Shown piece by piece: positions 23,526 to 33,676 of a DNA stretch of 45,683 nt. The position numbers were made by a program, and so were the translations under genes. The DNA lies in assembly GCA_943704425.1 (NCBI GenBank), contig CALSCP010000713.1:13221-58903 (forward strand). Reading direction: 5' to 3'. Numbering within the stretch: position 1 is the stretch's first letter; every line of letters starts with the position of its first letter. The notes under the pieces are model-generated. The model was given only the letters and a program-made list of their open reading frames with translations, did no database searches and had not been told where the DNA came from. Origin of the DNA: Ministeria vibrans ATCC 50519 (lineage: Eukaryota > Opisthokonta > Filasterea).

Positions 23526-25981
23526 CGGTTTTTTTGTGTGTCTTCCTGCGCTCGTCAAAAAGTGCTTCCATGCAGCCCGTTTGGGATCGAGACTTCTCAC
23601 TCGGTGCAATGTCGTTGTGTAGAAGAGAATAACGGCCGCGGACGTGTTTGGGACGGCGGCTGTGGACGACGACGACGGAGACTTGGCCAAGAACGCAGTG
23701 CTGGACGATGTCGAGCTGTCTGCGGGCACGAGCGCACCTGTCGCCGAGCGGCGCGGCAGCTCTGACTCGGCTTCGATGGACATTGCTTCCCTCGGCGAGC
23801 AGGCGTGGCTGCACGCGTCTGCGGCCGCAGTCGAAACGGGCGCCTCAGACGATGCGCCGGAGTCCACGGCGACCACCGCCACTGCAGACGACGACGACGA
23901 CGACTCCAAAACGGATCAGTCGCTGACGCCCAACGAGTCCCCGCGTGTCAGCGAAGAACGGCCTCGCGTCGGTGCCTTTTTCATGGGCCTGCTACGACGC
24001 AAAAACACAACGACGACAACAGCCGTCGATACGGTCGCGTCGCCTCCTGCCGGCGTCACTCCTGTTGCCACCCCTTCTGGCAGTTTGGATACCGCTCTCG
24101 AAGCTTTGTCTGAACCCTCCTCCTCCTCCATTCCACCACCGCAGTCGCCGCGAGCCGCAGACGCATCCACCACCAGTGCCACCGAAAACGCACACGACAA
24201 CACCAATGACATCAATGAGCCTGTTGCGCTCCCGCCTACTCCTACCACGACCGACGGCGTCACTTCTGACACTGCTGCGACGGTCACTGTAACATCTTCG
24301 ATCCCCATCGAACCCGTACGCGCAGAGGGAAGGACTTCCAAAAGTGCGCCTTCATCACCCCGTGGTGACACTGTGATGGGTCCCGGCGGTAACTCGCCTC
24401 AACCAGGTGGGCTGAGTCGCGACACGTCCACTGGATCGCCGCCGACTGTCACCGGCAAAGGCTCGACGTCGACAGGACTTATTCTCGAGAGTCGACCAAG
24501 CGGACTGCCGCCCAAGAAGCGTGCCGAGGAGCGTAGGCAACGCGCCATGTACGACCAGATGGTGGCGGACACAAAACGACGCGAGGACCAGAAGGCCAAG
24601 GTGAAGGAGAAGCGTGAACGTGAGCAGAATGACCTCATTCAGCGATGGACCACGGATATCTTGCCGCACTGGCGCGACAAGCGGGACAGCAAGCGAGTAC
24701 GTGAGCTGGTGTGGCAGGGCATTCCGTCGTCGGTGCGTGCGCGTGCATGGCCCCTTGCCGCCGGGAATGGACTACATGTCACACGCGATCTGTACGAAAT
24801 CTTCTTACAACGGGCACGAGGCAAGTTGGAAAGTGGCGAAGGGGTTGGCATGGACGACACCGAGGTGGCTGCTGCGGGTGGTGGTGAGTCAGCCGAGGAC
24901 AGAGGCGACGGAGAGAATGGGTTTGGCGAGGACGGAGTTGGCGGTGGAGAGGCGACAGACGGCCGCGGTCGTGGCGAAAACAACAGTGGTGGCGGAGTGG
25001 CATCGTTGGCGAAGGAGCCTGTGCGCTGCCGGGCTGTGTCGCGTGAGAACTCGGTACACCTCATTCAGCTGGATGTTTCGCGGACGTTTCCCAACCTGGG
25101 GCTTTTCCAAGAGGGTGGGCCGTACCACCAGCGCCTGTGCAATGTCCTCGAGGCGTACACTTGCTACCGGCCCGACGTGGGTTATGTCCAAGGCATGTCT
25201 TTTTTGGCGTCGATGCTCTTGCTCAACCTTGATGACGTCGACGCCTTCATCTGCCTTGCCAACCTCATGTCGAATCCCCTCCACATGGCATTTTACCGTC
25301 TCGAACGCGATCTCGTAAGCAAGTCTCCCGTTTTCTAAATTGCGATCGCTCTCTCTATCTCTATTGTTTTGTCCCTGTTTTTCTTTAATCTTTATTGCTT
25401 TGTCTCTCTCTCTCTCTCTCGATTCACTTTGCTTCTTTCACTTTCTTCTCTCTGACCCTTTTTTTCTTTTTCTTTTTCTTTTTTCCCGCCTTTTCACCAC
25501 TAATTTGTTTTTTTTTGTTTTTTTCGCCCTCCTTCTCTCTTCAACTGACTGTTTACTCTCATCCACTCTGGTGCGCATCCACGATCGTCAGTTTGTGCCA
25601 TATCTGGAGGTGATGGACCAGCTGCTCAAGGAGTATGTGCCGCGGGTGCAGCGCCATCTGCACGACCTGCAAATCCAGCACGACCTGTTTCTCGTCGACT
25701 GGATCCTGACCATCTATAGTCGTGCGCTACCGCTGGATGTGGCATGTCGCGTGTGGGATGTGTTCCTGCTCGAGGGCGACTGTGTGCTTTTCCGCGTTGC
25801 GCTTGGCCTCTTCCGCATGTATCAGACAGCACTCGTTAAAATGGACTTTGAGCAGACCATTGCCTTTGTACGCGCACTTCCGCCCACCATGAGCGACAAA
25901 GAGCTCTTCACCCACATCCACGCTATCACCCTCACCCCCAAGCACTATGCCGAGGTGTGCGACCGTCACATTCACTCCTGA
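23406..25981 (+). CDS. TBC1D12/14-like Rab GTPase-activating protein
   Basis: Three exons (23406-23459, 23623-25314, 25592-25981), 711 aa. The first 290 residues are low-complexity Ser/Thr/Pro/Asp. A basic coiled segment (KKRAEERRQRAMYDQM) precedes the TBC domain, which starts at GIPSSVRARAW near residue 383. The arginine finger lies in IQLDVSRTFP (about 500) and the glutamine finger in YVQGMS (about 538). The C-terminal half (FLVDWILTIYSRALPLDVACRVWDVF in spirit, split here by motif) agrees with TBC1D12/TBC1D14, which act on recycling endosomes and autophagy. An unusual Gly/Glu/Asp-rich insert (about 24829-25015) sits inside the TBC domain between helices. Intron 1 contains a 30-T run; intron 2 (277 nt) is pyrimidine-rich. 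Confidence 0.87.
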
Positions 25982-26085
25982 TTTTGCAATACAAACGAAA
26001 GAGTACATTTATTTTCCTTTATATTTTTCTCTCAACTGTTCGTCTTCCCTCCTCTACAAGTACACCGTTGTACATGGTCGTCCAG

Positions 26086-28060
26086 TCAAGGGCTCTCCGT
26101 ATCTTTGTTGTTGGCGTCACCGTCGTCGTCGTCGTCGTTGTCGTCGTCGTCGTCGACAAAGGCAGCGGGAGAGTGCGCAAATCCAAACTCAACCTGCTCG
26201 AGGAAGGCAACGGCGTCGGCGTCAGGAAGACCCTTGGACGCAATGGGCGCCGACACGGCTGCTGTCGTGCTCTTGCTTGCAGCGGGCCCAATGGCGGCGC
26301 CAGTGGTGGCGCAGTCGTTGTCATTGTTGTGTTCATTGCGTCCCGTGACAGCAAACGAGGATATGCCGGTGCGTAAAGAGAGGGCCGCTGAGCTGGCAGC
26401 AAGGCCTGCAGCATCGTCGCTGTCGTCGTCGTCGGAAAAGCGAGCGTGGTCGCGCGTGTGTGGATCAAGATCGAGGAGACGCGCGTGCTGTGCGCACAGC
26501 AGAGGGTCCCGTGATTTGAGGACGGCGTGGGGGCAGCGCAGGCCTGAGGGAGAGACGTGCTCGCACGCGACGTAGAGTACCTGACGGGGATCGTGCAGGA
26601 TGTGGCGCAGACACAGCGGGCTCATGGGCAGAGCGCGTGACGAGCAGCAGAAGCAGCCATCGGCATCGCGGTGCGTGCATCGACCAGCAATGACCAGTTC
26701 GTCGGCGGCGACGCCTCGCTCAAGCTGCTCGGCCTGCTCAATCTCTTGGCGCAGGCGCTGTCGCATGATAAACTCGTCGGCCGACAAACGCCGGTACTTG
26801 CGCTGAAGCATCCACTTTGCATCGAGACGTAAGAGACGGGAGGGTCGCATGCGCACACGCTTCTGAGAAACAAATGTCTGGGCGTATGATAGGGCGAGGC
26901 GGCGCAGCTGTGACCCATAAAGGGCGCGTAGCTGCAGCAGACGCGCGCGTCGTGCCTTGTTAAATTGCGCCGATGTGAGTGCCTCGCCGGGTGCGTCGAG
27001 CGCATCGGTGTCGTCCGCAACGCACATGTCCTCCTCGTCGGCGGACGCTTCACTTGCACTACCGAACCAGAGGTTGTCTTCGACACGATCGGCCACAATG
27101 GGGGCATTCCATTCCGACTCGGAGTCTGACTCGCCCCCTCCCGTCACCACAACACTGTCACCCGTCGCCTTTTGCTTACGCCGCTGTGCCACCACAGCAG
27201 CCACAATGGTCTGCGGCATGTCGTCAACGCGCAAGTGGCGACTCAGCCCAGCCGTGTCCCTTGTAGTCGCTGTCGTAGAAGTACTAGTAGTAGTGGTGGT
27301 GGTTGTTGTCGATGATGTTGTGGTTGTTGTCGTAGTATTGATCGTATTCGTTGTGGTGGTCGCAGCATTGGCAGCAGCAATGGTTGGAATGAGTCGTTGC
27401 TTGTCGTCTCTTCGCTTACGGCGCAGTGCCTCGCGCACCACAAGCGCCGCCTTGCTGTATTTCGGGATATTTCGCTGGGCCAGGGCGGCTGCAAGTTTCA
27501 TCGAGCCCATAGAGGTACCGGGAGCGTGGCGCGCGGCGAGTTTTTGACGTAGGGTGAGCTCTTTGGCGACGAGACGTCGATGACGAGGATTGTCGATGGG
27601 CGACTCGCGCGCCTGCCCTGCTGCGAGCAGACGCGCACTGAAGGAGGCGGGCGACGACGCGGACTGCGAGCGGATGCGCAATGGTGTGCCTGGCCCTGCC
27701 GCACCCGCATCGGCATTGACGTTGCTGCGCGGCAGAGTGTCAGACAGAAGAGAGAAGGAAAAAAGTGTGCCTAATGTGTCGAACCGTTTCTTTGGCGCCG
27801 GCTTACTACTACCTTGGCCACCACCGTCGTCGTCGTCGTTGTCGTCGTCTTCGTCGTCGTCCGATAGAAAGGCGGGGACTGAAAGAAAGGCGAGGGGTGA
27901 GGAGACGGGAACGAAGGGCAACACGTCGCGTACGAGGGTCCTGCGCAGGCTTCGGCGCTTCCGACGGTCTTCTGCGCCTCTTTCCGCCCGACGATGACGA
28001 CGTCGACGACGTCGCAGCAGCTGATGCAGAGCCGCGACGACGAGGAGCGCTCGATGACAT
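26086..28060 (-). CDS. C3HC3H zinc-finger protein, KANSL2/INO80D-like
   Basis: Two minus-strand exons (28060-27934, 27878-26086), 639 aa. The recognisable domain is at about residues 441-512: C-T-H...C...RALPMSPLC..H, then a second half C-E-H...G-L-R-C...PLC..H. This is the potential DNA-binding C3HC3H arrangement seen in KANSL2 (NSL histone acetyltransferase complex) and INO80D. Upstream are a basic nuclear-type N-terminus, acidic tracts and a long Thr/Ser/Asn run (about 27245-27360). The C-terminus is a poly-Asp/Asn stretch encoded by a GTC/GAC repeat (26113-26160). A nuclear chromatin role is inference from the zinc finger. It shares a 66-bp spacer with Rpf2. Confidence 0.72.
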
Positions 28061-28126
28061 GATCAATTGAAAATTATATAATAATTATATTATTCATCAT
28101 TCACACATTTTGATTCGATTTTGACG
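28061..28126. promoter_or_regulatory. Very short divergent promoter, zinc-finger gene / Rpf2
   Basis: Only 66 bp separate the two start codons on opposite strands. The spacer is almost entirely A/T with ATTATATAATAATTATATTATT. Both 5' UTRs must be very short, or transcription starts inside the opposite gene. Confidence 0.5.
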
Positions 28127-29714
28127 ATGGGCAAACCGGACGGAAAGGGCAAGGGCAAGGTGAAGGGCAAGGCGGGGTCGGCAGCGACGCGGTCGAAGTC
28201 GGGCAAGAGCAGAGGGGCGCGCAAGGGCCTGGCCAGCCACGCAGCCGGCAAGGTGGTCAAGGCAAAGGAGAGTCGGTCGCATGGCCTTTCCAAAAAAGCT
28301 GCCGAAGCCGCGGCAGACTCTCTTCTCAAGGAGAAGTCGCGGAAGAGCGCCCGAGGCAAGAGAGTCGAGGCGAATAAGGCTCCAAAGGTCCGTTTTTTTT
28401 ATTATTTTCCTTTTTTTCTTGCGTTGGATTTTTGTGCACGACCGTCGCTCAACACACACTCCACACACTGGTCAAATAGGTCATGGAGAACACCAAACGA
28501 GCGCTCTTTATTCGTGGCCCGGCCTCAAGCGACTTACTGAACGAGTTTCTCAGCGACATTTCACAGTTGAAGCAGCCTGTACGGACCGGAGAGACGAGAG
28601 CGTGCGTGTGTGTCGAATTGTGATTGTATTATTTGTATGCTGTTGAGATTGTGTGTGTATGTATATGTGTGCATATTATTGATTTGTGTGTGTGTGTGCG
28701 TGTGTGTGTGTGTGTGTGGCCATCAGAGGATGTTTGATCTCACTTGCGTGCTCCGCTTAGGACTCGGTGCTGTTTCGTCGTCGAAACATCTTACGACCAT
28801 TTGAGGATGAGACGCCTCTGGAGTTTTTGTGCGAGCGTAACGACACTTCATTGTTCATGTATGTGTCGCACAACAAGAAGCGACCTGCCAACCTTGTGGT
28901 GGGGCGAATGCACGACGGCCACGTGTTGGATATGATTGAGATGGGCATTGACGCATACCTGCCGATGGGGGCAATTGAGGGCGACAAGCCGCCGGTGGGC
29001 AACAAGCCGCTGTTGGTGTTTCACGGGACGGCGTTTGACGAGCGCGACGATCTTGCACAGCTGCGTTCGCTGTTGATCGACTTCTTCCGGGGACCCACGG
29101 TGCCTTCGGTGAGTCTGAGTGGCCTGGAACATGTGTTGTCGTTCACGGCGGACCACGAGGGCCACATCACCATGCACGGCTACAAGAACAAACTTATGAA
29201 GAGCGGCACACGCGTTCCTCGGTACTGTCTACGTTGGATGGTGGTAGCCGTGCTGACCTGCAGGCAATGAATATGTGTAGGATTGAGCTGCAGGACATGG
29301 GGCCAGTGGTGGAACTGAGCATGCGCCGCAGTCGTCTTGCGTCCGACGAGGCCCGCCGTGCCGCTTGCAAGGTTCCCAAGGTACTCACTTCTGCATATAC
29401 ACTGTCCTGTTTGTTCAACTGACTTTGGTTTCTTTTCTTTTTTTAATTTTGCTGTTCTCTTTGTTTCTTTTTTTTGCGCTCTGTAGCAACTGCGACCAAA
29501 GAAGAAGAAGGGTGTGACGCGCGATGCGCTGGGCTCGAAGATTGGGCGGGTGCACGTTGGGCGCGAAGACCTTAGCAAACTGCGCCTCAAGAAGGTCCGT
29601 GGTCTCAAGCGCAAGAACGTGCCCGACGAAGACGCCGCTGCTGCTTCCGATGCGCCCCGCACTGCCACTCCGCGTCCCAGCAAGCGTGGCAAGAACGAAC
29701 GGGTCCTGTTGTAA
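28127..29714 (+). CDS. RPF2: Ribosome production factor 2 homolog (Brix domain)
   Basis: Five exons (28127-28387, 28480-28578, 28761-29221, 29281-29380, 29487-29714), 382 aa. A Lys/Gly/Arg-rich N-terminal extension of about 85 residues looks like a nucleolar signal. The Brix domain follows: NTKRALFIRGPASS, LFRRRNILRPFED, TSLFMYVSHNKKRP, and IELQDMGPVVELSMRR near its end. The C-terminus is basic. Rpf2 works with Rrs1 to load 5S rRNP (5S rRNA, uL18, uL5) onto pre-60S particles in the nucleolus. The N-terminal extension is longer than in yeast Rpf2. GT repeats sit in intron 2 (28681-28720). Confidence 0.93.
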
Positions 29715-30051
29715 TGTTGTAACAAAAAAAATGAGTAAAAAAAAGTCAAGCAGAGCGGAAAGCGAGCAAAAATGCCAATATGAGCGTGGAAGTGTAGTCT
29801 TATTAATTAATTATTCAACGGCGAAAGGTTTGATTGAATGTGTCAGTCACTCAGTCAGTGGACTCAGTGCGTCTCAACTCTCAAGTCATCATGACTTGTT
29901 TATATCAGGAAAATCAAAATATTTTAAGTCTCAGTCACTCGTCACTTGTCACTTGTCACTTTTCGGTCGTCACTCGTCAAAATTCAGATCGCACAAATTT
30001 CAATAATTTTCCTTTTATTCTTCTCGACCCTCTCTTGTACCACATCGTCAA
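29715..30051. other. Spacer with repeated GTCACT words
   Basis: 337 bp between Rpf2 stop and the acyl-carrier start. It holds CAGTCACTCAGTCAGTGGACTCAG (in two overlapping parts, 29842-29866) and a short tandem of CACTTGTCACTTGTCAC (29940-29958). No ORF of note. It probably contains the promoter of the downstream gene. Confidence 0.5.
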
Positions 30052-30449
30052 ATGTCAACGTCACTGTGGAAGATTTACGGCTCGCTTCGACCCTGCGGGC
30101 GTGGGCTCTATCTGAACAACGCACTGATTCCCTCCCGCCGTGCGCTTGGGGCCGTCCTTCCGTCGCGAAGCATGGGCAGCCAACCGGCACGCTTGACAGA
30201 GGTACTGCGGTTTGCTCAGCAGCACTGATACCCCCCTCCACCTCTCTCCTCGACGCTTTCCTCTCTTTTTTTTTTTCTTTTTTTTCTCTTGCGTTCCATC
30301 CTCTCCTTCGTGCCTCTCTGCCGTTTCCCCTTGCCATTGTCACCGCTTTGGTGGATGCCCTCCATTGAAATGGTGCCCCTAAACGCAAACGGCGGCGTGG
30401 CATAGGGCAGTCGGGACGTGAGGGCACTCCGGGTGCGCTGATGGGCTTC

Positions 30450-30517
<68 letters not shown>

Positions 30518-31036
30518 TGGGTGCGGGTCGCGTTGCATGTATGCGGCTGCACAGGCACATCATTGTGTCCACCGACACGAGGCGTGCTGTTTACAGTGTA
30601 GTGGCGGCCGAGTGTGTTGAACTTGGGTGTGTGATTCGCACTCCTCACTCGATTGTGTCTTTCCTCAAGGACGAAATCAGCTCGAGGGCGCGAGAGCTTA
30701 TTTCACGGTTTAGCGAGGAGGCTGGCAAGGGAGACATGTCAAAGGTGAGGGAGAGCGAGAATGTACAAGACGCGTTCTAAATTCGACGAAATGGTAGATT
30801 CAGGACAGCGGAGCGCACTTTATGAACGACCTTGGATTTGACAGGTATGAGTGTACAACATGCCGAGTTGTATATTATGGTCTTTCTTATATGCACGACC
30901 GCTGTGTAGCCTGGACACGGTGGAGATTATCAATGCGTTTGAGGAGGAGTTTGACGTGACTATTCCGGACCATGAGGCGGAGAAGATGTGGACCATTGGT
31001 GACGCAGCCAAGTTTATCGCACAGAACCACCATTAA
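30052..31036 (+). CDS. Mitochondrial acyl carrier protein (NDUFAB1-like)
   Basis: Four exons (30052-30201, 30670-30744, 30798-30844, 30910-31036), 132 aa. Exon 1 encodes an Arg/Ser/Leu-rich, acid-poor presequence typical of mitochondrial import. Exons 2-4 form the four-helix [21 protein letters not shown], then [18 protein letters not shown]91 in DSLD is the 4'-phosphopantetheine site, and its codon is split by intron 3 (AG|C). The protein carries fatty-acid intermediates (lipoate precursor) in mitochondrial type II synthesis and is a LYR-protein partner and complex I subunit. Intron 1 is 468 nt and contains a long GT microsatellite. Confidence 0.93.
30452..30516. repeat. (GT)n microsatellite, about 32 units
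   Basis: Uninterrupted GT dinucleotide repeat of about 65 bp in intron 1 of the acyl carrier gene. It could form Z-DNA and is likely length-variable. Confidence 0.95.
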
Positions 31037-31110
31037 ACAAAAACAAAAACATGAGTTATATTGAGCATGAATGAGTCAAGAAACAGAAGTAGAATAATTC
31101 AATGGAGAGA

Positions 31111-31123
31111 GGGGGGGGGGGGG
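31111..31123. repeat. G13 homopolymer in convergent 3' spacer
   Basis: Thirteen consecutive G between the stops of the acyl-carrier gene (+) and the SARAF-like gene (-), a spacer of only 113 bp. Confidence 0.9.
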
Positions 31124-31149
31124 TACAAGACTTGACGGGTGCGCGTGTG

Positions 31150-32320
31150 CTAGCGACGCGTGGTTCCGCCAAACCCAGTGGCGGTGCGGGTGCCTCCGCC
31201 TCCACCTCCGCCCCATCCGCCTCCGCCCATTCCACCGCCGCCGAAACCGCCACCGTAGCGCGGCCGACCCCATCCACCGGCATATCCTCCGTTGTTGTAG
31301 CCGCCACCGCGGTTGCCCATCATGTAGCCCAGGAGACCACCGGTCGCTGCCCCCGTCCAGAACCCTCCACCACCCGTGCCGCCACTGCCACCTGACGGTG
31401 GGGGACAGCCTCCTCCGCCGTACGGTCCACCGCCCCCGCCACCGTAGGGTCCTCCTCCACCACCGCCACCTCCGGTGTAGCGAGTACCACCGCCACCTGC
31501 AGCCACACCGGGGTTGGTGTTGTTGCAGGAGCGATAGATGAGGTAGGCGATGACACCAAAGACAAGCTATAAATCGAAAGACGGCTGGATAAGATTAAGG
31601 CAGTATAACGGCCCGGAATCTCTTTCAAACCATACGAGGGAACCGAAGCTGGAGCCTTCGGAGTGAGAATACGAGTTGTAATGACGTCCACTGGAGTAGG
31701 AGCCGCCGCCGCCGGAAGGACTGCCTCGCAGTTCGTACTCGAGACCACAGGAGTCGCGCAAGATGTAAGGGTCGTCAGGGTAGGCATAGCCTTCGCAGTT
31801 CACCGAGAGACGTCCAAAGCTCATGCCTGTAGGGAGATCTGCCTTGCACTAGGTAGGTAGGAGACACACAGAAGCGTTTCACGAAAGTTCACGCTCAACA
31901 TTCAAAAAACAAACCTCCCATTGAGGATCACCGCCCATTCCGATGCCTTTTGCTGTGCATTGCACGGTAGCGGGTGTGTTTACGCAATTGCGCAGACATC
32001 TACGGCGCAAAATCAATGGTTAGCGAGAGAGAGAGGGTGACGTGTGAGCAAACGCAACGCACCTCAACTGTGGAACAGGGCTGCTCCTGCGCCCGTTTGT
32101 CATCTGCCCGTCGTACAAGGTCAGCGCTGTGGAAACACGTGTGCCGCATGAGTGGTATAGAAGAGGGCGAGGCAGGGAGAGGGAGAGAGAGAGAGCGAGA
32201 AAGAGAGAGAGAGAGAGACTTTTCTGTACCTTTCACGTCACTCATAAGAACCTTATCGCTCTGACCAAAGGCCAGTACCGAGGTGGCACAAGCCAAGAGG
32301 AGCGCAATTAACAAGTGCAT
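31150..32320 (-). CDS. SARAF/TMEM66-like regulator of store-operated Ca2+ entry
   Basis: Five minus-strand exons (32320-32230, 32126-32063, 31999-31915, 31848-31636, 31566-31150), 289 aa. A clear signal peptide (MHLLIALLLACATSVLA) is followed by a luminal domain with family hallmarks: VLMSDVK-ALTLYDGQMT, PVPQLRCLRN, DPQWECKADLP, FGRLSVNCEGY, ILRDSCGLEYEL. One membrane helix (VFGVIAYLIY) follows. The cytosolic tail is extremely glycine-rich with Pro, Tyr and Arg. SARAF is an ER-membrane protein that inactivates STIM-dependent Ca2+ entry. The conserved Cys set of the luminal domain is present. The Gly-rich tail is typical of the family. Confidence 0.92.
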
Positions 32321-32713
32321 AGAAAGTATTGGTAACTATTATAGTTAAATAAAATGAAAATTACTAGTCTGTTATTAGAAGAGAACAACCCAATGAACCC
32401 ATTTATTCCATGATACATTCACCGCGTCGATCGTAATCGGGTCAACAACAAAATTAAATTTTAAAGCAGGAGTGCAATCGCTATTCGGTGAGGTAGTCGC
32501 AAGTATTTATAACTCACTTTCTTCTTCTCTTCTAAGGTATTATTATCAAAGTCGAACTGAGTAGTACATCATAACGTCGTAATAATTATTAATTATTTTT
32601 GATTTTTGAAGAACGAGCAAAGATCTTCGTATTCTTACTATACCGTATACGCTAAGTACCCATAGGGCTATTAATATTAGGGTATAGCCCAAGAAGAGTG
32701 ACGAGTATTATTT
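32321..32713. other. AT-rich intergenic region
   Basis: 393 bp upstream of the SARAF-like gene and downstream of the CaaX gene stop. AT-rich, with short ATTATTAATTATT runs (32578-32598). No convincing ORF or RNA gene. It presumably contains the SARAF promoter near 32320-32450. Confidence 0.4.
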
Positions 32714-33283
32714 TTACAGAAGCACACAAACGCCGCCCTTTGATTTGACAGATTTCCCCGCATCAAAAACAGCCTCGGCGACGTTCTCAACGGCACCAGA
32801 AGCCGCCACAGCAGCATTCCCCGCCCCGTCCACGATATCGTCGGTCTTGTCCGCTGCCGTTTCAGCAGCCTTGGATGCGTCCGAAGCAAGTCCTTCAGCC
32901 TAGTAGGATCATCCGGTCAGAAGGATAAAAAGGGATCCGGAGGGGGGAAGGTTGATTGGCTTCACATGCACAATGCACCTTCTCACTGACAGCTTCTACC
33001 GCATCCGTGGCCTTCTCGCCGGCGTCTTCGGCCTTTGCAGTCGCCGCATCTAACGCTTCACTGGCATCCTCGCCGACTGCTTCCATTCGCTCCTCCGTAG
33101 CCCCAACTGCTTCTGCTGCGGCAGACTCAATCAGTTCACTTGCCTTGGCGGCAGATTCCTCAACCGCGCCAGTCGCAATTTCATCGATTGTGGTCTGAGC
33201 GTGATTGAGAGATACAAAAAAAAAGGTAAACAAACTGCACCACCCCTTTCCCTCGCACCAACCTGTTCTTTTTCAGTGTCAGA
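32714..33283 (-). CDS. Small alanine-rich helical protein with C-terminal CaaX box (5' end unresolved)
   Basis: Two firm minus-strand exons (33194-32979, 32899-32714) and a probable upstream 21-nt exon (33283-33263). The 133 residues of the firm exons are made almost only of Ala, Glu, Asp, Lys, Ser, Thr and Val, in heptad- or 11-mer-like order (EEAAAKAS, EDAGEKATDAVEAVSEK, ASKAAETAADKT). This gives a long amphipathic helix like LEA or apolipoprotein-type sequences. The C-terminus is G-G-V-C-V-L-L, a CaaX box ending in Leu that predicts geranylgeranylation and membrane attachment. No ATG was found in frame in the visible exons, so the first exon is missing from this model. No family was recognised. 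Confidence 0.6.
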
Positions 33284-33676
33284 CTGCGTCCAGCAAATTA
33301 GGTAGTGATATTGTCAAAGGCTCAAAGCAACAGCAGGAGCCAGGAAGGCCTTCAGCAAAATTGCTCAAGGAGATCAACGAAGATCTGATGCTCGCCCTCA
33401 ACACCCGAAAATCAACATACTACATCACTGCTCGAAACGAATAAGAACAGGTACCTGTACATCCACTATGCCCGCACCCACATCATCCCCGACAAAGACA
33501 AATGGGATGAAATCTTTGAAGATATATGTTATATGTCATAAGAGTTTAGCGTCTCTGTAACAACAAACTTTTGCACGAAATTGGACCAAAAAAATTAATT
33601 ATTATTATTATTATTATTAAAACGGAGTAGTTATTATTATTATTACAATTATTTTGAATTTTATTTTGCATTCATA
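33284..33676. other. Spacer with possible coding relic and ATT repeats
   Basis: Between the CaaX gene and the HMIT-like stop. 33287-33540 (+) holds protein-like sequence in two adjacent frames (see the pseudogene entry); 33597-33650 is ATT repeat. The missing 5' exon of the CaaX gene may also lie here. Confidence 0.4.
33287..33540 (+). pseudogene. Possible gene fragment broken by a one-base frame slip
   Basis: The plus strand reads SAKLLKEINEDLMLALNTR and neighbouring protein-like sequence to a stop at 33442-33444. One base out of frame it continues as YLYIHYARTHIIPDKDKW and stops at about 33540. Composition (mixed charged and aromatic residues) looks like real protein rather than shadow. 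There is no start codon or gene context, and the minus strand is also open for part of the stretch. No family was recognised. Could instead be coincidence or unannotated exons. Confidence 0.3.

Noticed and set aside
27725-27820. Extra intron in the zinc-finger gene between GTAGTAAG and CGCAG
   Set aside because: All donor choices give a phase that breaks the downstream frame; the unspliced frame is open.
30216-30780. Frames with Thr-His or Val-Cys repeats
   Set aside because: They come from the GT microsatellite in intron 1 of the acyl carrier gene.
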